From: an uncultured Lachnospiraceae bacterium
GTDB taxonomy: Bacteria > Bacillota > Clostridia > Lachnospirales > Lachnospiraceae
Direction: 5' to 3'
NCBI GenBank assembly: GCA_947177165.1
Contig: CAMWTP010000023.1
Span: forward strand, 1-64,000
DNA: 64,000 nt
Shown piece after piece: positions 8,355 through 17,736 of the stretch; within the stretch, counting starts at the first letter, position 1, and each line of letters begins with the position of its first letter. Made by a program: the position numbers and the translations under genes. Below the pieces are notes generated by a model. The model was not told where the DNA came from, ran no database searches, and saw nothing but the letters and a program-made list of their open reading frames with translations.

Positions 8355-8729
8355 CTAGCTGTCCTCGAGAACAATCTCGAACAATTCCTGTATCTCCTTA
8401 TCCTCCATGCCGCAGCTGCGCGCCTTCCGAATCGTCTGCTCAAACTCGGACTCCACTTCCTTTTTCTTCTCCTCAAGCATCTGTGCCTGATTCGCGCACG
8501 CCACAAAACTTCCCTTGCCGTGCACTGTGACGACAAACCCTTCCGCTTCCAGCTGGTCATACGCCTTCTTGACCGTCAGCGCACTGACCTTGATATCCTT
8601 TGCCAGCGTCCTGACAGACGGGAGCATCGTCTCCTCCATCAGTTCCCCATGCATAATCCTGTCCTTCACCTGACACACAATCTGCTCATAGACCGGCTGC
8701 ATTGAAGTGTGGTTAATTATCAAATTCAT
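8355..8729 (-). CDS. GntR family regulator (YtrA-like)
   Basis: 124 aa. Residues about 10-75 form a winged HTH: YEQIVCQVKDRIMHGELMEE, LPSVRTLAKDIKVSALTVKK, YDQLEAEGFV and the wing GKGSFVA. The short helical tail lacks a ligand-binding FadR/HutC domain, which is the YtrA subfamily architecture; these normally repress their own ABC transporter operon. ATG 8729 is chosen because the HTH begins just after it; the upstream frame to 8837 has no ribosome site. The stop lies against a MITE-end-like sequence (8341-8356). An operator array is seen about 225 bp upstream. Confidence 0.85.
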   Translation of the reverse strand: MNLIINHTSMQPVYEQIVCQVKDRIMHGELMEETMLPSVRTLAKDIKVSALTVKKAYDQLEAEGFVVTVHGKGSFVACANQAQMLEEKKKEVESEFEQTIRKARSCGMEDKEIQELFEIVLEDS

Positions 8730-8955
8730 CGTTTTACCCACATCCTTTATTTTCTGAGTACCTCGTCCTATGCCTCCATCACTGCGCAACGAACAGCGGG
8801 AACTGTTACCATATACAACAGGGCATTTCTGCAGCACTGTATATAGACTTTCAGGACGCGGAAACTCTATGTTATTTGTTCATGAACACACAGAAACTGC
8901 CGCAGGTCCAATCCAACAGTTTCCGGCAAAAGAGTTTTCATGCTCTCTTGATGTT

Positions 8956-8992
8956 AACAGTATATAACAGTTAAGAACTGTTGTCAACTGTT
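8956..8992 (-). promoter_or_regulatory. Sigma-A promoter embedded in four 10-bp-phased AACAGT(T) boxes
   Basis: On the minus strand -35 TTGACA (8987-8982) and -10 TATACT (8964-8959) are separated by exactly 17 bp. On the plus strand AACAGT starts at 8956 and 8966 and its reverse complement AACTGTT at 8976 and 8986, so four half-sites repeat every 10 bp with a central dyad across the spacer. Any bound dimer would block RNA polymerase. The GntR protein encoded next is the natural candidate. A further AACTGTT lies in the about 220-nt leader near 8799. Confidence 0.8.
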
Positions 8993-9098
8993 TTATGCTG
9001 TTTATTTATATTTCATTTCATTGAATACAAAAAATCCCCCAAAGCAGCAATGCCTCAACAGCATTCTCTGCTCCAGGAGATTTTCATAATAAAAAATA

Positions 9099-10382
9099 TT
9101 AATCAGCTAAATACTTCTCAATCGATGCCAGCTTCACGCAGTGCACAAAGACTGCACACGCCTGCTTGAGTTCTTCCGGCGTCGGAAGTGTCGGCGCGAT
9201 ACGGATACTCGTGTCTGCCGGATCTTTCATGTACGGGTAAGTCGAGCCAGCCGGTGTCATGACCACGCCGGCCTCCTTGCAGAGTTCCACGACACGCTTC
9301 GCGCAGCCCTCCAGGGTGTCAAATGCGATAAAGTATCCGCCGAGCGGTCTGATCCAGCTTCCGATTTCCAGCCCGCCAAGCTCTTCCTCGAGACAATTTA
9401 AAACCGCCTCAAACTTTGGCTTTAACAGCGCTGCATGCTTTTCCATATGCGCGTGCACACCCGCCGCGTTCTTAAAATACATCACATGGCGCATCTGATT
9501 GATCTTGTCAAATCCAATCGTCTGCAGGGACACTGTCTTTTTGACCTCCGCGAGGTTTGTGGGTGATGTGATGAGTGCTGCCACGCCCGCGCCCGGAAAT
9601 GTAACCTTCGATGTCGAACACACCTGGTAATACATATCGGGATTTCCTGCCTTCTCGCACTCCGTCACGATGTTGAGCATCTCCACCTTATTGTCCACAT
9701 AGACATGATGAAACGCGTATGCATTGTCCCAGTAAATTCTGAAATCAGGTGCCGCCGGCTTTAAGTTCGCAAATCTCCTGACAACCTCGTCAGAATACAC
9801 AACGCCTGCGGGATTGGTGTATTTCGGAACATTCCAGATTCCCTTGACAGCGGAATCGTTGTTGACATACTTCTCAACCAGATCCATATCCGGTCCGTTT
9901 TCGTCCATCGGAATATTGATCATCTCGATGCCAAAGCTCTCCGTGATGGCAAAATGTCTGTCATATCCCGGAACAGGACACAGGAATTTTACTTTCTCCT
10001 GTCTGCACCACGGCGTACTGCCGCCGATTCCATGTACCATCGCCCTTGAAATCAAATCATACATGATACTTAAGCTCGAATTGCCAAATACCATCACATG
10101 GTCAACAGGACACTCCATAAGCTCCGCAAAGAGCTGCTTCGCCTCCTTGATTCCGTCAAATGCCCCGTAATTTCTGAGATCCACTTTATCCTCGCCCTTA
10201 AACACAGACTTGCTGTTCAGCACGTCAAGCATGCCGACGGACAGGTCAAGCTGGTCTGCTGCCGGCTTTCCGCGCGACATGTCAAGTTTAATGTCTGATT
10301 CCTTCAGCGTCTCATACTCTTCCTGCAGCTTTGTCTGCAGTGCGCGCAGTTCTTCCTTGCTTAAATCCTTGTATGCCTTCAT
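9099..10382 (-). CDS. PLP-dependent aminotransferase (Aminotran_MocR type)
   Basis: 427 aa, fold-type I aminotransferase of the group annotated as aspartate aminotransferase subgroup Ic / PF12897. Visible features: DMSRGKPAADQL N-terminus, NSSLSIMYDL (phosphate cup), WNVPKYTNPAGVVYS, YWDNAYAFHH (Asp to pyridine N, Tyr), and STSKVTFPGAGVA where the Lys is the Schiff-base residue. The C-terminal IRPLGGYFIAF and SIRIAPTLP hold the substrate carboxylate arginine. Expected reaction: transamination of aspartate or alanine with 2-oxoglutarate in the cytoplasm. ATG 10382 with GGAGG upstream is chosen; the frame extends 10 codons further without a better site. It stands alone behind its own promoter. 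Confidence 0.85.
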   Translation of the reverse strand: MKAYKDLSKEELRALQTKLQEEYETLKESDIKLDMSRGKPAADQLDLSVGMLDVLNSKSVFKGEDKVDLRNYGAFDGIKEAKQLFAELMECPVDHVMVFGNSSLSIMYDLISRAMVHGIGGSTPWCRQEKVKFLCPVPGYDRHFAITESFGIEMINIPMDENGPDMDLVEKYVNNDSAVKGIWNVPKYTNPAGVVYSDEVVRRFANLKPAAPDFRIYWDNAYAFHHVYVDNKVEMLNIVTECEKAGNPDMYYQVCSTSKVTFPGAGVAALITSPTNLAEVKKTVSLQTIGFDKINQMRHVMYFKNAAGVHAHMEKHAALLKPKFEAVLNCLEEELGGLEIGSWIRPLGGYFIAFDTLEGCAKRVVELCKEAGVVMTPAGSTYPYMKDPADTSIRIAPTLPTPEELKQACAVFVHCVKLASIEKYLAD

Positions 10383-10435
10383 TTTTCCATAACCTCCATC
10401 ATTCATACGCAATCATGTACCAGTTTTCCTTTCCT

Positions 10436-10465
10436 ACTATATAACAACTATTCCCATTCTGTCAA
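10436..10465 (-). promoter_or_regulatory. Sigma-A promoter of the aminotransferase gene
   Basis: Minus strand TTGACA (10465-10460), then 18 bp to TATAGT (10441-10436), or 16 bp to TATATA (10443-10438). About 55 nt upstream of the start codon at 10382. Confidence 0.65.
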
Positions 10466-10542
10466 TAACTTGTATACGTGTATATTGGTATTTTTTAGCA
10501 GTTTATGCCGCTATGTGATTTTGGTACAGGTTTCTTGTCTCT

Positions 10543-10690
10543 TTATACTACAGCTTCAATGATTACTTTGTCGCCGACTTTTATCTCTCTGATACCAGCC
10601 GCTTTTGTCTTATTGAATTGAAAGCTGAGCAGGTATCCCGGACAAATAGCAAGATTTGCAGCATCACAGTTCCTTACCGTTCACGCGTCT
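10543..10690 (-). pseudogene. C-terminal remnant of an unidentified protein
   Basis: A 40-codon minus-strand frame ending at about 10548 reads as well-formed protein: CDAANLAICPGYLLSFQF followed by NKTKAAGIREIKVGDKVIIE. It has no start codon or ribosome site, and upstream sequence degenerates. I do not recognise the family. The remaining space 10383-10886 holds the aminotransferase promoter, this remnant and an imperfect hairpin CCCATA...TATGGG at 10780-10806. Confidence 0.4.
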
Positions 10691-10886
10691 GAAAAAAATA
10701 GTAGAGCGCTTGACGCAGCTTTTATCTGTTGATATGATGAAGAAGATAATATTTTCCGTCTATTGAGGGATTCAATTTATCCCATAGAATGCAATATTCC
10801 GTATGGGAAAAAATCTCGTACTAGATAAATATATTACACTTGGAAAATATCTTAATATATGAAAATATGAAGAAAGGAACATCATC

Positions 10887-11537
10887 ATGAAAATCCTGAT
10901 AGTGGAGGACGATCGCGCATTGAACAACGGCATTGCATTATCCCTGGGCAATGATGTCATTCTGCAGGCCTTTTGCGTAGAGGAGGCGAAAAAACTGTTG
11001 GACAGCAGCATTGATCTGATGATTCTGGACATCAATCTGCCTGACGGCAGCGGTCTTGATTTCTGCCGCAAAATCAGGCAGACAAGCAGCCTGCCCATCA
11101 TCTTTTTGACCGCCAACGATATGGAGATTGATATAGTGGCCGGTCTTGAGACGGGCGCCGATGACTATATCACAAAACCTTTTTCGCTCGCGGTCCTGCG
11201 CGCAAGGGTAAATGCCGTCTTGCGGCGCAGGCAAAGTGACAATGATGTTTTCCGCTCGGGAAACTTTGTGTTTGATTTTGACAGTATGAAATTCCTTGCC
11301 GGCAGCACACCAGTCGAGCTCAGCAAGACGGAACAGCGGCTCTTAAAAATTTTTACGCAAAATCCCGGACAAACCCTGCCGCGCGAAATGCTGCTTGACC
11401 GCGTCTGGATGGACCATGCGGAGTTTGTCGAGGAAAACGCACTGTCGGTCGCGGTGACACGGCTGCGCCAAAAACTGCCCGGTGTGCCAATCAAGTCCAT
11501 TTACGGAATCGGATATGTATGGGAGCCTCAGAAATGA
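10887..11537 (+). CDS. OmpR-family response regulator
   Basis: 216 aa. Receiver domain residues 1-115 with acidic pocket VEDD (7-9), phosphoacceptor D48 in MILDINLPDG, T in FLTAND and K in YITKPF. Winged-helix DNA-binding domain about 125-215 (LSKTEQRLLKIFTQNPGQTL, VAVTRLRQKL, IYGIGYVW). ATG 10887 has GAAAGGAA upstream. The stop overlaps the kinase start by ATGA, so both are translated together. The pair precedes a MacB/FtsX-like exporter that it probably controls, as BceRS-like systems do for antimicrobial-peptide or envelope-stress transporters. Confidence 0.92.
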   Translation: MKILIVEDDRALNNGIALSLGNDVILQAFCVEEAKKLLDSSIDLMILDINLPDGSGLDFCRKIRQTSSLPIIFLTANDMEIDIVAGLETGADDYITKPFSLAVLRARVNAVLRRRQSDNDVFRSGNFVFDFDSMKFLAGSTPVELSKTEQRLLKIFTQNPGQTLPREMLLDRVWMDHAEFVEENALSVAVTRLRQKLPGVPIKSIYGIGYVWEPQK

Positions 11538-12427
11538 ACTATATCGCCGGAATCGTCATCCTGATACTGCTCGCAGTCATTGTTGTGCTCTATCTGCACA
11601 CAGCAAAAATTTTATCCAAGCTTGACAAAATGCTGGACAGCGCGATCGACAACACCTTCACCGAGAGCACTTTTACCGAAGAAAAACTGTCCAAAATAGA
11701 ATCAAAAATGCACCGCTACCTGTCATCGGGAAGCATCTCCTTAAAACAGATCAATTCTGAAAAGGACAATATTAAGACGCTGATTGCGGATATCTCACAC
11801 CAGACAAAGACACCCATATCCAATATTTTACTGTACTCCCAGCTCCTCAAGGAGATCCCCGCGCTCGATGACAACGCCAGAAGAATCGCGGCCCAGATCG
11901 AGGAACAGACAGAGAAGCTGCGCTTCCTGACCGCATCCCTGATCAAGACTTCCCGTCTGGAAAACGGTATCATAAATGTCGTTCCAAAGGAAAACAGCAT
12001 CCAAAAACTTGTCGAATATATTGACTGCCGCGACGCTGCAGACGCAAAAGGGGTTCACTACCGCGTCACATCTGTACCCGGCTGCACCGCTGTTTTTGAC
12101 TTGAAATGGACGGCGGAGGCACTGTCAAATATTGTTGACAATGCGATCAAATACACAGCCGCCGGCGGCACAGTCACCGTCAGCGCAAAGGAATATGAAA
12201 TGTTTGCATGTGTCCAAATCACAGATACAGGCATCGGCCTGTCGGAGGAGGAAACCGCCAGGATATTTGCGCGCTTTTACCGCTCCCCCGAGGTGCGTGA
12301 CGAGAGCGGCGTTGGCATTGGGCTGTATCTGGCGCGGGAAATCCTCTCGAAGGAAAACGGATACATTAAAGTGTCCTCCGAAAAGGGAAAGGGTTCTGTA
12401 TTTTCTGTATTTTTACCGCGAAAATAA
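11534..12427 (+). CDS. Sensor histidine kinase, short sensor
   Basis: 297 aa. One N-terminal membrane helix (about residues 4-22) and no sizeable extracellular domain, then a helical linker and HisKA box ISHQTKTPISN with H89. The HATPase_c part has N box NIVDNAIKYTA, G1 DTGIGL, F box FARFYRS and G2 GVGIGLYLA. The lack of an outer sensor domain suggests it senses through the membrane or through the cognate transporter (intramembrane-sensing style). Start ATG 11534 overlaps the regulator's stop. Downstream are an inverted repeat and the ABC genes. Confidence 0.9.
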   Translation: MNYIAGIVILILLAVIVVLYLHTAKILSKLDKMLDSAIDNTFTESTFTEEKLSKIESKMHRYLSSGSISLKQINSEKDNIKTLIADISHQTKTPISNILLYSQLLKEIPALDDNARRIAAQIEEQTEKLRFLTASLIKTSRLENGIINVVPKENSIQKLVEYIDCRDAADAKGVHYRVTSVPGCTAVFDLKWTAEALSNIVDNAIKYTAAGGTVTVSAKEYEMFACVQITDTGIGLSEEETARIFARFYRSPEVRDESGVGIGLYLAREILSKENGYIKVSSEKGKGSVFSVFLPRK

Positions 12428-12488
12428 ATTTGGATTCTTTCAGAACTGTAAGATTTCAGAAAGAATTGAGAAAGAATTCCCTGTTACC

Positions 12489-12533
12489 ATAGTGTATGTA
12501 AGGAACGAAGCAGTTTTACATACACTATTTTTC
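12489..12533 (+). promoter_or_regulatory. 13-bp perfect inverted repeat with T-run between kinase and ABC genes
   Basis: ATAGTGTATGTAA (12489-12501) pairs with TTACATACACTAT (12516-12528) over a 14-nt loop and is followed by TTTTT. It can be a weak AT-rich terminator/attenuator after the kinase gene, or a regulator-binding palindrome ahead of the transporter; the sequence alone does not decide. A second inverted repeat ATTCTTTC/GAAAGAAT lies at 12434-12466. Confidence 0.6.
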
Positions 12534-12598
12534 ATGTGCAAGAGTACCTAAGGAACTGTTCCCAAAGTGATTCTGTTATTAGATTTGGAGGTAATGTG

Positions 12599-13276
12599 AT
12601 GGACATCTTAAAAGCAACCAATTTGAAAAAATACTACGGCAGCGGCGACACCGTCGTAAAAGCGCTGGACGGTATCAATTTATCGATTTCGGACGGTGAA
12701 TTTGCGGCGATTGTCGGAACTTCGGGCAGCGGCAAGTCAACGCTTCTGCACATGCTCGGCGGCCTTGACCGTCCGACGGATGGCTCCGTCGAGGTGGAGG
12801 GCAGCAATATCTTTTCCCTGAAAGACGACTCGCTGACAATCTTTCGCCGGCGAAAAATCGGCTTTATCTTTCAAAACTACAATCTCGTCCCTGTGTTGAA
12901 CGTATATGAAAACATTGTTCTGCCGATCGAGCTGGATGGAAACAAGATTGATAAATCCCACATTGAAACGATTCTGGAGACGCTCGGTCTGACCGAAAAG
13001 GTCAACAACCTGCCAAACCAGCTTTCCGGCGGACAGCAGCAAAGAGTCGCAATCGCCCGCGCACTTGCGTCCAAACCCGCGATCATCCTCGCCGATGAGC
13101 CGACCGGAAACCTCGACAGCAAAACAAGCCTCGACGTGATGGGACTGTTAAAGGTGACAAGCGCGCGCTTTTCACAGACAATTGTCATGATCACACACAA
13201 CGAGGAGATTGCACAGATGGCAGACAGAATCATACGCATTGAAGATGGAAGGATTATAGGTGATAAAAATGTTTGA
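12599..13276 (+). CDS. ABC transporter ATPase (MacB/LolD/BceA type)
   Basis: 225 aa. Walker [13 protein letters not shown]-loop [10 protein letters not shown], signature [18 protein letters not shown], Walker [15 protein letters not shown]-loop MITHNEE. All elements of the LolD/MacB-like export ATPases are intact. ATG 12599 follows GGAGG by 7 bp. The 3' end overlaps the permease gene by 8 bp, and it is probably translated with it. Energises the FtsX-like permease at 13269; likely function is extrusion or release of peptides or other envelope-active compounds. Confidence 0.92.
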   Translation: MDILKATNLKKYYGSGDTVVKALDGINLSISDGEFAAIVGTSGSGKSTLLHMLGGLDRPTDGSVEVEGSNIFSLKDDSLTIFRRRKIGFIFQNYNLVPVLNVYENIVLPIELDGNKIDKSHIETILETLGLTEKVNNLPNQLSGGQQQRVAIARALASKPAIILADEPTGNLDSKTSLDVMGLLKVTSARFSQTIVMITHNEEIAQMADRIIRIEDGRIIGDKNV

Positions 13277-15839
13277 GAAAACTTTGTTTCAAGTAGACAG
13301 CAAAAAAGCAGTCCGCCGTCTCTCCAGCCGCAGCTTTAGAGCCAATGCAGCGCGAAATTGGATTGCTGTGACGGCGATCGCACTCACCGCGATCCTGTTC
13401 ACCGCACTTTTTACAGTCGGCAGCGGAATGGTGGAAAATATCCAGAAGCAGACCATGCGCCAGGCGGGCGGCGACGGTATGGTCTGTTTAAAATATATCA
13501 CAGAAGAACAGTTTCAGGCGGTTGAAAACCATCCGCTGATTGACAGGATTTCATACAACAGGATCATGTGTGAAAGCGTGGAGAGCGATGCACTGTTAAA
13601 ACGCCATGCTGAGATTTATTATATGAATGATGCCGGCATGGAGCTTGGTTTCTGTGTCCCGACACACGGACATAAACCGGAAAAGGAAAACGAAATTATC
13701 ATGGATACAAGAGCCATGAAACTGCTTGGTCTTCCCGAGGAAATCGGCGCAGCCGTGACATTGCGCATGAAACTTCACGACGGCGAAATCGCAGAGCGGG
13801 AATTTGTACTGTCCGGCTGGTGGGAAGCGGACCCGGCCTTTAATGTGTCGATCATGGTGGTCTCGAAAGCCTATATGGACGCGCACATTGACGAGCTGTA
13901 CAACAGCTACAAAGAAAACAATGAGATGACCGGCGTTATCACCAGTTATATCATGTTTGGAAATTCGCTTGGCTTAGCGCAAAAGCTCGAGCGCGTGATC
14001 ACAGAGAGCGGTTATTCCATGGACGAAAATGCTCCGAACTATATTGCATCCAATGTAAACTGGTCTTACATCTCAAGTAATTTTACGCTGGATCTTCCAA
14101 CGGTTCTGGGGATATTGGCGGCAATTGCACTGATCGTATTTACAGGATACCTGATCATCTACAATATATTTCAGATATCCGTCACAAAGGATATCCGTTT
14201 CTATGGATTGTTAAAGACTATCGGAACGACCGGCAGACAGATCCGGCAGATGATCCGCAGACAGACGCTGATATTGTCATGTATTGGTATTCCGATCGGG
14301 CTGTTCACCGGATATTTTATCGGAACTGCAATTGTTCCGATGATCATGAATCACAGCGCCTATGCCGGAGCGGCATTTACCACAAGCGCAAACCCGGTTA
14401 TCTTCGTCGGCAGTACGGTTTTTGCCCTTGTCACCGTTGCAGTCAGCACCGCAAAACCCGGGCGGATTGCCGCGGGGGTGTCACCGGTCGAGGCCGTGCG
14501 GTACACGGATAACACATCTGTGAAAAAGAAAAACCGCAAGTCACGAAACGGTGCGAAGATCCGCGGCATGGCAGCGGCAAACTTAGGCAGAAACAAGAAG
14601 CGCACTGTACTTGTGGTGATATCGATGTCATTGTCTCTTGTGCTGTTTAACACTGCTTATACGTATAGTATCGGATTTGATATGGATAAGTACCTATCCA
14701 ACTTTGTTGACACAGATGTTCTTGTTTCCCATGCAAATCTTATCAATTATGCGTATCGCGGGGATGACGACACGGTGACGGACAGCATGATTTCATCCAT
14801 TGAGGCGCAGGACGGTTTCAAAGAAGGCGGACGCTTTTTTGCAGAGATTCGGGACGTCGAATGCTTCAGGGTTAAGCCCCGCGAAAACGAAACGCCGGCC
14901 TGGTTTGAAACCGAAGATGAAAACGGAAATTACTTCTGCGCGGTATATGGACTGGAAGATTTCCCGCTCGGCAATCTGGAAGTTCTGGAAGGCGAGATCG
15001 ACTATGAAAAACTCAGGACAGGCAGCTATATTTTGGAGGGCGTGGAGTTGGATGATCACCAAACCCCGCAATGGGATACATCACATTACGATATCGGCGA
15101 CACCGTGACACTCTGCAATTACAGAGGCGACGGCGAAACCGCAGCCGAAAACGAATATACCGAATATCAGTACGAAGTCATGGCAAAGGTTGCCGTCAAA
15201 TACTACACAAATACCTGCCGCATACATTTTCCTCATACCTATTATCTGCCCGCTGACGTCTACAAAACAATGGTTAAAAATCCCGGTGCCATGATGTATG
15301 CGTATGATGTTGAGGACGGCTCAGAGGCATCGATGGAAGCGTTTCTGCAAAATTATACTGAGAATATAGAACCTGTTATGACCTATTCCTCAAAGGATAC
15401 CTATGTAAAAGAATTCGAGGATACCTGCAATACCGTGCTCCTGGTTGGCGGAATATTAAGTCTCATCATCGGACTGATCGGAATCCTGAATTTTGTCAAC
15501 TCGATGCTTACCAGCATTTTCACGCGCAGGCGGGAGTTTGCAATGCTCCAGTCTGTCGGGATGACGACAAAGCAGCTGCGGAAAATGCTGATCACCGAAG
15601 GTCTCCTGTACACCGCTTCATCGGGACTGGCCTCAACTGCATTGAGTGTCATGGTGTCAGGTGTCATTGCAAACACCATCGCCAGCAATCTGTGGTTCTT
15701 CTCGTATCAGTTTACGCTGCTTCCAATTATCGTGACAATTCCGATACTGCTTTTCTTCGGAGCCCTGCTGCCAGTACTTGTACTGAAATCCATCGAAAAG
15801 CAAAGTATCGTCGACAGATTAAGGGAAGCAGAGGCGTAA
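13269..15839 (+). CDS. FtsX-like ABC transporter permease with two FtsX domains
   Basis: 856 aa. First membrane helix at about 35-55, an extracellular part of about 220 residues, then three helices (about 280-400: first FtsX domain). After a linker comes a second half with a helix at about 455-470, a second extracellular part of about 250 residues and three terminal helices (about 730-845: second FtsX domain, [14 protein letters not shown] at its coupling region). Duplicated FtsX architecture differs from BceB and fits the broader MacB/LolE-like exporters. ATG 13269, with AGGTG just upstream, is preferred to GTG 13260. It ends 10 bp from a convergent ABC exporter gene. Confidence 0.88.
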   Translation: MFEKTLFQVDSKKAVRRLSSRSFRANAARNWIAVTAIALTAILFTALFTVGSGMVENIQKQTMRQAGGDGMVCLKYITEEQFQAVENHPLIDRISYNRIMCESVESDALLKRHAEIYYMNDAGMELGFCVPTHGHKPEKENEIIMDTRAMKLLGLPEEIGAAVTLRMKLHDGEIAEREFVLSGWWEADPAFNVSIMVVSKAYMDAHIDELYNSYKENNEMTGVITSYIMFGNSLGLAQKLERVITESGYSMDENAPNYIASNVNWSYISSNFTLDLPTVLGILAAIALIVFTGYLIIYNIFQISVTKDIRFYGLLKTIGTTGRQIRQMIRRQTLILSCIGIPIGLFTGYFIGTAIVPMIMNHSAYAGAAFTTSANPVIFVGSTVFALVTVAVSTAKPGRIAAGVSPVEAVRYTDNTSVKKKNRKSRNGAKIRGMAAANLGRNKKRTVLVVISMSLSLVLFNTAYTYSIGFDMDKYLSNFVDTDVLVSHANLINYAYRGDDDTVTDSMISSIEAQDGFKEGGRFFAEIRDVECFRVKPRENETPAWFETEDENGNYFCAVYGLEDFPLGNLEVLEGEIDYEKLRTGSYILEGVELDDHQTPQWDTSHYDIGDTVTLCNYRGDGETAAENEYTEYQYEVMAKVAVKYYTNTCRIHFPHTYYLPADVYKTMVKNPGAMMYAYDVEDGSEASMEAFLQNYTENIEPVMTYSSKDTYVKEFEDTCNTVLLVGGILSLIIGLIGILNFVNSMLTSIFTRRREFAMLQSVGMTTKQLRKMLITEGLLYTASSGLASTALSVMVSGVIANTIASNLWFFSYQFTLLPIIVTIPILLFFGALLPVLVLKSIEKQSIVDRLREAEA

Positions 15840-15849
15840 AGAACGCACT

Positions 15850-17736
15850 CTACGACGCATCTGAGACATAATACTGCGCCTGCGCGTTCCACAGCTCGCT
15901 GTACTTGCCCCCCTCCTGCATGAGGAGCGTCTCATGACTCCCCTGCTGCACCATGCTTCCCTCGTGAAAAACGATAATCTCATCGCAGAAGCGGCAGGAG
16001 GAGAGGCGGTGGCTGATATAGATCGCCGTCCTGTCCTCGACAATCTGATTCAGGCGCGTGTAGATCTCATACTCCGCTATCGGGTCGAGTGCGGCCGTCG
16101 GCTCGTCGAGAATCAGAAAAGCAGACTCGCGGTACATGGCCCGCGCAATCGCAATCTTCTGCTCCTCGCCGCCGGAAATCTCCACGCCGTCCTCCGTCAG
16201 ATTCTTGTACAATATCGTGTCCAATCCCTCAGGCATTGTCGCAACGCGCTCCCAGAAACCTGCCTTTTTACAGCAGCTCTCCGCCCTTTCCCGATCGTAC
16301 ACCGCACAGGCGGCAATATTTTGTCCCACGGAATAGGCAAGCAGCTGAAAATCCTGAAATACCACAGAGAACACACTCATATATTCCTGGTAATCATATT
16401 TCCGGATATCAATTCCATTCAGCTGAATCTCGCCTTCTGTCGGATCATACAGGCGGCACAGCAGCTTGATGAATGTCGTCTTGCCGGAACCATTCTGCCC
16501 GACCAGCGCAAGGCGTTCCCCGACTTTGAATTTCAGGGAAATATTTTTCAGCGCGTACACCTCTGTGCCAGGATAGCGAAAGCTCACATTGCGAAACTCC
16601 ACCTCATAATTCTTGTCAGAGCGCTTCTCCACAGTGAGAGAACCCTGATACATGCGGTTCGGAATGTCCAGAAACAAAAACTCCCGTTTCAGGTAAAAGG
16701 CATTGATGCCAGCATCACCCACAAGCTCCAGAAGCTTCGCCAGCCCGCCTGACATTGCAGTGATTGCACCGATATACTGTGTGACGGAACCGACGCCAAA
16801 GGCACCTCCCCACGCTTTCAGGCAGACAAAGAGATAGATCAGTCCGCCAAAAATCCTGGACACTGCCGCCGATGCCGCACAGGCAATCCCCATCCGCCCC
16901 CTCGAAAACCGCGCGATCTTCGAATCGACTCCAAAATCGTTCTGAATGGGATTCAATTGGGTAAAAAAGCGCTCCTGACCATATAAGCGCACATCCAGCG
17001 CCCGCTTATCCGCACTCATCAGAGATCCGAAAAAATTAAAAAAACGATTGCCCAGCTTAAGCTCCTCATCGCATTGGAGCACACATTTCTTGCCGATTGT
17101 TCCCAGCCACGGCGAGAACAGCGTCACACCGCACAGAAGCAGTCCCAGCAGCAGCATACACAAAGGATGGTTGAGCATGACAAGCCGCCCCGCGTCCGCC
17201 CGGACCGGCAGCCGGAACAAAGATACAGAGAGAACAATCCCGCCCAGCAGCTTAAACAGCGCCTCCAGAAACTCCTGATACTGTGTATACACTCTCCGCA
17301 CGCCATAGTTTCTCCACTTTGATGTCTGCTGTACCTCGCGCAGCAGCGCCTGTGCCCCGGAAGACTCCGCATCGCAGAAGTCCATGGACAGCAGTTTATA
17401 AAACTGGCGCCTGCGGTCATAGAAATAGATGCAGGTCCAATCTGACAACACGCTCTTCCACCGGAAAACCACTGCCCTAATCAGCAGCACAACAGCCTCC
17501 GCTGTGAGCAATATCACAATTTTCTGTATCAAGAGCTCTTTTCGCCGTGCTCCTGCCAGCTCATTTAACAGCTGCGCCGAGAAATACAGCGTGATATACG
17601 GAAACACCGTGTTGAGCAGGGAGTACAATGCCGTCGACACAAACAGCGCCGGATACTCCCTATACCAGACAGAAAACGCCCTTCTGTTCAGCCGGACTTT
17701 TTCCTTCCATGTCATCTTTTCATTTTCTCCGCTCAT
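15850..17736 (-). CDS. Type IV ABC exporter, fused permease and ATPase (second of pair)
   Basis: 628 aa. N-terminal six-helix transmembrane region (about residues 25-330), then the nucleotide-binding domain from about 375: Walker A VGQNGSGKTT, Q-loop VFQDFQLLA, signature ISGGEEQKIAIARA, Walker B FLILDEPTAALD, H-loop ISHRLSS. Signature is ISGGE, as in lantibiotic/peptide exporters of Clostridia. ATG 17736 overlaps the upstream gene's stop (ATGA) and lies 11 bp after AGGAGG. With its neighbour it probably forms a heterodimeric exporter; both ATPase sites look canonical. Confidence 0.88.
   Translation of the reverse strand: MSGENEKMTWKEKVRLNRRAFSVWYREYPALFVSTALYSLLNTVFPYITLYFSAQLLNELAGARRKELLIQKIVILLTAEAVVLLIRAVVFRWKSVLSDWTCIYFYDRRRQFYKLLSMDFCDAESSGAQALLREVQQTSKWRNYGVRRVYTQYQEFLEALFKLLGGIVLSVSLFRLPVRADAGRLVMLNHPLCMLLLGLLLCGVTLFSPWLGTIGKKCVLQCDEELKLGNRFFNFFGSLMSADKRALDVRLYGQERFFTQLNPIQNDFGVDSKIARFSRGRMGIACAASAAVSRIFGGLIYLFVCLKAWGGAFGVGSVTQYIGAITAMSGGLAKLLELVGDAGINAFYLKREFLFLDIPNRMYQGSLTVEKRSDKNYEVEFRNVSFRYPGTEVYALKNISLKFKVGERLALVGQNGSGKTTFIKLLCRLYDPTEGEIQLNGIDIRKYDYQEYMSVFSVVFQDFQLLAYSVGQNIAACAVYDRERAESCCKKAGFWERVATMPEGLDTILYKNLTEDGVEISGGEEQKIAIARAMYRESAFLILDEPTAALDPIAEYEIYTRLNQIVEDRTAIYISHRLSSCRFCDEIIVFHEGSMVQQGSHETLLMQEGGKYSELWNAQAQYYVSDAS

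Noticed and set aside
15934-16752. 272-codon plus-strand open frame
   Set aside because: Antisense to the ABC exporter ATPase domain.
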